Below are positions 33,607 to 37,424 of a stretch of 37,424 bases of DNA, in pieces (within the stretch, counting starts at the first letter, position 1; the number at the start of each line of letters is the position of its first letter). Below the pieces are notes generated by a model, which did not search any database, was not told where the DNA came from, and was given only the letters and a program-made list of their open reading frames with translations. Source of the DNA: Leekyejoonella antrihumi (GTDB taxonomy: Bacteria; Actinomycetota; Actinomycetes; Actinomycetales; Dermatophilaceae). The stretch is taken from the NCBI RefSeq assembly GCF_007845645.1, contig NZ_VCQV01000042.1, positions 1 to 37,424 on the forward strand. The letters are read 5' to 3'. The position numbers were made by a program, and so were the translations under genes.

Positions 33607-34749
33607 TCAAGACTTGGGCTGGTTGGGCGAGGTGATCTTGATCTTGCCGGACATGATCTCCGTCTTGACCTGCGCGAGCTCGCTCTTGAGCGCACCGGGG
33701 ACCTTGCTGGCGAACTGGTGGAACGGCGCCAGGCCGACCCCGTTGTTCTTCAGCGTGCCGATGTAGTTGCCGGTCGGGAACGTCCCGTCCGACGCCTGCT
33801 TGAGATAGGTCTGCACGCCCTGCGACAGGTTCTTCGTCGCACTGGTCAGGATGTACTTGCAGTACTGCGCGGCGCTCTCGCAGCCGTCGGTGTCGACCCA
33901 GATCAAGTTGAGCTTGCCGTTCGAGGCCTGCGCGGCGGCGCCGGCGCCGAGTCCCGCGCCACCGGCAACCGGGAAGACGATGTCGGCACCCTGCGACTCC
34001 ATCTGCTGGGTGATCGACTTGCCCTTGCCCTGGTCGGTGAAGCTGCTGGAGAAGGTCCCCTTCTGGGTCTTCTCGTTCCAGCCGAGCACCTTGACGCTCT
34101 TGTGCTTCTGCGTGTTGTAGTAGGTGACGCCCTCGGTGAAGCCGTCCATGTAGATCGTGACCGGCGAGATCGGCAGGCCGCCCCACGTGCCCACGGTGCC
34201 CGACTTGGTCATCCCGGCCGCGGCATACCCGGCCAGGAACGCCGCCTGGGCGGTGTTGAACTGGATGCCGTAGTCGTTGCTGCCCTGGGATGCGTCGTCG
34301 ATCTCGGCGAAGTGCGTCTTGGGGTACTTCGCGGCAGTCGACTTGACCGCGCTCTCCATCAGTCCGCCGACCGCGATGACCGGGTCGCAGTTCTGGCCGG
34401 CCAGCTTGGTCAGGTTCGGGATGTAGTCGCTGCTGGAGTTGGACGGGACGTACTTGATCGAGATGTTGGGGTTCGTCTTGTTCGCCGCCTGCATCCCGGC
34501 CCAGGAGGACTGGTTGAAGGAGCGGTCATCGACACCGCCGGTGTCCAGCACCATGCAGGCCTTGAGCTTGGCGCCGGCCGCGGCGCCGCTGGCACCGCCC
34601 GACGCGGCACTGCTCGACGTGGACGACGATCCCGACGCGCCCGCCGAACCCGACGATCCCGACGAACCTGATGACGGCTTGCTCCCGCAGCCCGCCAACG
34701 CAAGCGACCCCAACGCGGCAACTGCCGCGATCTTCATCACCGGACGCAC
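33607..34749 (-). CDS. BMP-family substrate-binding lipoprotein (nucleoside uptake)
   Basis: 380 residues from GTG 34749. A short signal peptide ends in the lipobox LALAGC (Cys21), so the mature protein is lipid-anchored on the outer face of the membrane. A Ser/Gly/Ala-rich linker (22-60) precedes the BMP domain: ACMVLDTGGVDDRSFNQSSWAGMQAA is the hallmark N-terminal strand-helix, followed by NISIKYVPSNSSSDY and DIVFPVAGGAGLGAGAAA. BmpA/NupN-type proteins bind purine or pyrimidine nucleosides. GTG 34749 lies six bases after AAGGAG; the longer open frame and an ATG four codons later (MKIAAVA) are less good. First gene of the nucleoside operon, with a leader of about 100 nt. Confidence 0.9.
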   Translation of the reverse strand: MRPVMKIAAVAALGSLALAGCGSKPSSGSSGSSGSAGASGSSSTSSSAASGGASGAAAGAKLKACMVLDTGGVDDRSFNQSSWAGMQAANKTNPNISIKYVPSNSSSDYIPNLTKLAGQNCDPVIAVGGLMESAVKSTAAKYPKTHFAEIDDASQGSNDYGIQFNTAQAAFLAGYAAAGMTKSGTVGTWGGLPISPVTIYMDGFTEGVTYYNTQKHKSVKVLGWNEKTQKGTFSSSFTDQGKGKSITQQMESQGADIVFPVAGGAGLGAGAAAQASNGKLNLIWVDTDGCESAAQYCKYILTSATKNLSQGVQTYLKQASDGTFPTGNYIGTLKNNGVGLAPFHQFASKVPGALKSELAQVKTEIMSGKIKITSPNQPKS

Positions 34750-34858
34750 AATTTTCTCCTTCTTCCGACTTCGCACTCGTGGTCGCACCCGGGAGCCTGT
34801 TGCGCGCCCTGACCGGCGGAACGGGTTGGTGGCCTGACCGCCCCGGTATGACCGACAA

Positions 34859-34887
34859 AGACTAGCCCGGCCAGGGCCCACTGTCTG
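34859..34887 (-). promoter_or_regulatory. Promoter of the nucleoside operon
   Basis: Minus strand CAGACA (34887-34882), 17 bp, TAGTCT (34864-34859). Transcription near 34852 would leave a GC-rich leader of about 100 nt before GTG 34749. The -35 matches four of six consensus positions. Confidence 0.5.
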
Positions 34888-34929
34888 CGGGCTCGGCACA
34901 TTACGACGAACTGTTATCGGACTGTTCCC

Positions 34930-36147
34930 TCAGGGTCGGGTGGCGTCCGGTTCCTGCAACACGGCGACCGCAAGCACCCGCGCGCCGACGCTGATCGCCC
35001 GCTCGTCGACGACCAGGTTGCCCTGGTGCAGCTCGTAGGTCGCGCCGCCGGGGGTGCGGGTGCCGAGCCGGGCCATCGCGCCGGGCCGGTCCATCAGCAT
35101 CCAGCTGAAGTCCTCCCCACCCAGGGACTGCTTGGTCGGCACCACGGATGCCGGCCCGACCGCTCGCCGGGCAGCGGCGGCCAGCGCCTCGACGCAGACC
35201 GGGTCGTTGACCACGGGTGGCACACCGCGCACGTGCTTGACGTCCGCCTGCACCCGATACGGCTTGACGATCTCGGTGACCAGCTCCTCGACCAGGCCGT
35301 CGACCGCCGACCAGGCATCGACATCCAGCAGCCGCAGGGTGCCGATGCACGTGCCGACATCGGGGATGACGTTGACGGTCTGCCCCGCGTTGATCGAGCC
35401 CCAGACGAGTGCCGCGCCGGCGCGGGGGTCGAGCCGCCGGGACAACGCACCGGGCACGTCGGTGACCACCTTCGCGAGCGCGTAGGTGAGGTCACCGGTC
35501 AGGTGCGGCCGTGAGGTGTGCCCGCCCTTACCGGTCAAGGTGATGGTGATCGCGTCGCAGGCCGCGGTGATCGGCCCGTCCAGCAGCCCGATCGTGCCGA
35601 CGTCGATGCTCGGGTCGCAGTGCACGGCGAACACTCGGTCCACTGCGTCCAGTGCATGCTGCGCGATGACCTCGGGTGCACCGCCGGGGATGACCTCTTC
35701 GGCGGGCTGGAAGATGAATCGCACGGCCAGCCCCCGATCGACAAGCGCCGCCTCGTGCTCCTTGAGGGCGAGCGCCGCGCCCAGGACCACCGTGGTGTGC
35801 ACGTCGTGGCCGCAGGCATGGCATACGCCGTCGCGGGTCGAGGCGAAGTCCAGCCCGGTGCGCTCGGGGATGGGCAACGCGTCCAGATCCGCGCGCAGCC
35901 CGACGCGGTAGGTCGGCTGGGCGGCGCCGATCTCGGCGATCAGTCCGGTGGCCTCGAGGCGGCGGACCGAGATGCCGGCCTCGGTCAGCGTGCTGGCCAG
36001 GAAGTCGGTGGTGCGGTGCTCCTGATTGGACGTCTCCGGATGCGCGTGCAGGTCGCGGCGCCACTCGATCAACAGCGGCGCCAGCGCCTCGACCCGGTTG
36101 GCCACGAGGTTGCCGAGATCGACGGACATAGGCAGAGAAGCGCTCAC
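34930..36147 (-). CDS. M20-family amidohydrolase / metallopeptidase
   Basis: 405 residues. WRRDLHAHPETSNQEHRT is the N-terminal signature of the aminoacylase/hippurate hydrolase-type M20D enzymes; metal-binding residues follow in CHACGHDVHTTVVLGAALAL and FQPAEEVIPGGAPEVI, with the dimerisation domain in the middle (TGKGGHTSRPHLTGDLTYAL) and the last ligand region GGEDFSWMLM. It would cleave N-acyl amino acids or similar amides; the substrate cannot be read. The equivalent mycobacterial neighbourhood carries amiA1/amiB1, which fits. GTG 36147 is used (an ATG six codons later is possible); TAACAT lies nine bases upstream. It ends 180 bp before the nucleoside operon starts. Confidence 0.88.
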   Translation of the reverse strand: MSASLPMSVDLGNLVANRVEALAPLLIEWRRDLHAHPETSNQEHRTTDFLASTLTEAGISVRRLEATGLIAEIGAAQPTYRVGLRADLDALPIPERTGLDFASTRDGVCHACGHDVHTTVVLGAALALKEHEAALVDRGLAVRFIFQPAEEVIPGGAPEVIAQHALDAVDRVFAVHCDPSIDVGTIGLLDGPITAACDAITITLTGKGGHTSRPHLTGDLTYALAKVVTDVPGALSRRLDPRAGAALVWGSINAGQTVNVIPDVGTCIGTLRLLDVDAWSAVDGLVEELVTEIVKPYRVQADVKHVRGVPPVVNDPVCVEALAAAARRAVGPASVVPTKQSLGGEDFSWMLMDRPGAMARLGTRTPGGATYELHQGNLVVDERAISVGARVLAVAVLQEPDATRP

Positions 36148-36159
36148 AATCTGTCGATG

Positions 36160-36543
36160 TTAGTCCTCGCCGAGGGCGAGCTTGAAACCGGAGCCACGCT
36201 GCTGGGCCCGCTCCCGCAGGATCTCGACTGCCGTCCGGCGGTCGTCGTCGCCCACCAACGCGCTGCCGGACCAGACCACCAGGACACCCGGCTGACCCTG
36301 CGCGGGTTGCACGTCGCGCAGGCTGTCGACCAGTGCATCCCAGTTGTGCCCGAACCAGTCCGGTAGGCCGAAGGCGCCCTGGAAGGCACGCAGCAGCGCG
36401 GCCTTGTCGGTGGGCCGTGTCAGGGTGATCTCTATGACCCGCCAGCCGGCATCCGCGCCCGCAGCGACCACCTGCTGCGGATCATCCACCTGCAGCAGGG
36501 CGCCACCGCTGGCGAGCCAGTCGCGGACCTCGCCGTCGTTCAC
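36160..36543 (-). CDS. Barstar-family ribonuclease inhibitor
   Basis: 127 residues. After a 30-residue N-terminal extension, WRVIEITLTRPTDKAALLRAFQGAFGLPDWFGHNWDALVDSLRDV matches the barstar core; the inhibitor's barnase-facing Trp/Asp/Gly segment is visible in PDWFGHNWDAL. It would neutralise the ribonuclease encoded immediately upstream. The GTG start at 36543 overlaps the ribonuclease stop (GTGA), so toxin and inhibitor are translated in a coupled way, ribonuclease first. The open frame ends 12 bp before the amidohydrolase GTG. Confidence 0.9.
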   Translation of the reverse strand: MNDGEVRDWLASGGALLQVDDPQQVVAAGADAGWRVIEITLTRPTDKAALLRAFQGAFGLPDWFGHNWDALVDSLRDVQPAQGQPGVLVVWSGSALVGDDDRRTAVEILRERAQQRGSGFKLALGED

Positions 36544-37001
36544 TGCACGATCCTGCGAAACGACCGGTAGTGGTCATCGGTGTAGTAGAGCGTGCCGTCC
36601 CGGGCCTTGATGATCCGGCGCGCCCCGCGGTCAGACGATCCGGGCGTGTCCACGGTGTACTCGTGGTAGTAGCCGTTCGCCTCCTTGGGCAGCATCCTCT
36701 CCCGGTTCTGGTAGACGATGCCATCGTGCGGGTAAGGGAACGGCCCGCCGGCGGCGATCAGGTCCAGCGTGTGGTGCGCCTGCGTGGGCAGTCGGTCGTA
36801 GGCAACGGTGCCACCCTGGTCTGCGGCCTGGCTGGACGTCACCGACGTGGTCGGCACCAGGCTGCGCCCGCTCGCCGAGCCGCCGCTACCGCCGCCGTCC
36901 CCGACGTGCGCGATCGCCCAGACGACGAGCAGGATCAGGACCAGCGCGCCGACCGCCATCGGCGCGAACCGGCGTCTGACGAGACCGAGAAACGAGCGCA
37001 T
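36540..37001 (-). CDS. Barnase-like guanyl-preferring ribonuclease with N-terminal membrane segment
   Basis: 153 residues. Residues 12-31 form a hydrophobic segment after basic residues (RRRFAPMAVGAL ... VVWAIA), then a Gly/Ser/Thr linker (35-65) and the ribonuclease fold (68-153). Likely catalytic residues are Glu114 (YYHEYTV), Arg128 or Arg129 (GARRII) and His144 (DDHYRSF), equivalent to barnase Glu73, Arg87 and His102. The segment could be a cleavable signal (AIA-HV) or a membrane anchor. The start ATG lies only 3 bp after the stop of the methylmalonyl-CoA mutase gene and has no clear ribosome site. Extracellular RNA scavenging or contact-dependent toxicity are both possible. Confidence 0.88.
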   Translation of the reverse strand: MRSFLGLVRRRFAPMAVGALVLILLVVWAIAHVGDGGGSGGSASGRSLVPTTSVTSSQAADQGGTVAYDRLPTQAHHTLDLIAAGGPFPYPHDGIVYQNRERMLPKEANGYYHEYTVDTPGSSDRGARRIIKARDGTLYYTDDHYRSFRRIVQ

Positions 37002-37004
37002 GAC

Positions 37005-37424
37005 CTAGAAGGTGTCGTGCGGTACGTAGGTGCCCCAGATGTCGCGGAGGGCGTTGCTGACCTCGCCGCCGGTGGCCCGGGCGGCCAGCGCCTCGCGCAT
37101 CGGCAGCAGCACATTGTCGGTCCCCTTCGCCGCGGCCCGCAGCCCGTCCAGGGCCCGAGCGACCGCGTCGTTGTCCCGCTGCGTGCGCAGCACCGCGAGC
37201 CGCTCACACTGATTCGCCTCAATGCTCGGGTCCACCCGCAACGGCTCATACGGCTCCTCGGCATCGATCCTGAACTTGTTCAGGCCCACCACCGTCCGCT
37301 GACCCCCATCGATCTCCAACGCAATCTGATACGCGGACCGCTCGATCTCACCCTTTTGGAAACCCTCCTCGATCGCCCGCACCGCACCACCCTTGTCCTC
37401 GACCTGACCCATCAACGCCAACGC
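37005..37424 (-). CDS. Methylmalonyl-CoA mutase large subunit, C-terminal end (partial)
   Basis: The frame is open to the right edge; 139 codons are in view and the TAG stop is at 37007-37005. KGEIERSAYQIALEIDGGQRTVVGLNKF, DPSIEANQCERLAVLR and a final LRDIWGTYVPHDTF match the C-terminal end of the catalytic-chain TIM-barrel domain of coenzyme B12-dependent acyl-CoA mutases. There is no B12-binding domain after it, so this is either the separate-domain type (catalytic subunit, with the cobalamin-binding part elsewhere) or a related acyl-CoA mutase such as isobutyryl-CoA mutase. It isomerises methylmalonyl-CoA and succinyl-CoA in propionate metabolism. The ribonuclease gene follows after 3 bp. 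Confidence 0.85.
   Translation of the reverse strand, partial: ALALMGQVEDKGGAVRAIEEGFQKGEIERSAYQIALEIDGGQRTVVGLNKFRIDAEEPYEPLRVDPSIEANQCERLAVLRTQRDNDAVARALDGLRAAAKGTDNVLLPMREALAARATGGEVSNALRDIWGTYVPHDTF

Overview
The window is high-GC chromosomal DNA of an actinobacterium. The evidence is strong GC bias at third codon positions, many GTG starts, a repeated TAnnnT-N6/7-(A/G)TG arrangement typical of leaderless actinobacterial transcripts, and gene content and order recalling the mycobacterial lpdA-deoD-pmmB-add-deoA-cdd neighbourhood. A Micrococcales relative (Dermacoccaceae/Intrasporangiaceae type) is a reasonable guess, but the lineage cannot be fixed without a search.

Layout. 1-4.5 kb: the end of a biotin-dependent acyl-CoA carboxylase alpha subunit, a TetR regulator, a DoxX-like membrane protein divergent from a cysteine-bearing winged-helix regulator around a 10-bp-arm palindrome, a class III aminotransferase, an MT0933-type antitoxin-like protein, and a tiny membrane protein behind two tandem repressor-like dyads. 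4.5-8.6 kb: LpdA-type flavoprotein, purine nucleoside phosphorylase and a phosphohexomutase/phosphopentomutase. 8.6-11 kb: an unusual 798-residue protein with two aegerolysin-like domains, three beta/gamma-crystallin domains and an Ig-like domain. 11-16.7 kb: PH-like membrane protein, deoC with a full-length and a truncated aldehyde dehydrogenase, a uridine-kinase-like P-loop protein and dimethylargininase. 16.8-26 kb: an actinobacterial MoxR cluster (membrane protein, DUF4129, DUF4350, MoxR, DUF58) and its divergent partners (SpoIIM/DUF95 and RDD), interrupted by a small decayed island bracketed by two copies of the DUF58 3' end, a monooxygenase-like protein and a frameshifted thioesterase. 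26-34.9 kb: one long minus-strand nucleoside uptake and catabolism operon (substrate-binding lipoprotein, ATPase, two permeases, cdd, deoA, cupin, add). 34.9-37.4 kb: an M20 amidohydrolase, a barnase/barstar pair and the end of methylmalonyl-CoA mutase.

How it works together. The BMP-type ABC transporter imports nucleosides. Cdd and Add deaminate cytidine and adenosine, DeoA and PNP phosphorolyse the products, the phosphomutase can move the pentose phosphate on, and DeoC plus ALDH split deoxyribose-5-phosphate and oxidise the acetaldehyde. The uridine-kinase-like protein gives the salvage direction. The pathway is spread over three transcription units here, with no dedicated local regulator that I can recognise.

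Most notable non-gene signals: a dispersed palindromic repeat family built on CCCCRCAAAGT / ACTTTGYGGGG at three intergenic sites (one array runs from the stop codon of one gene to the start codon of the next), a second 40-bp repeat pair between rdd and add, the DUF58 3'-end duplication, a bidirectional promoter with overlapping -10 boxes, and several operator-like palindromes. All functional statements come from reading motifs by eye; no database search was run.
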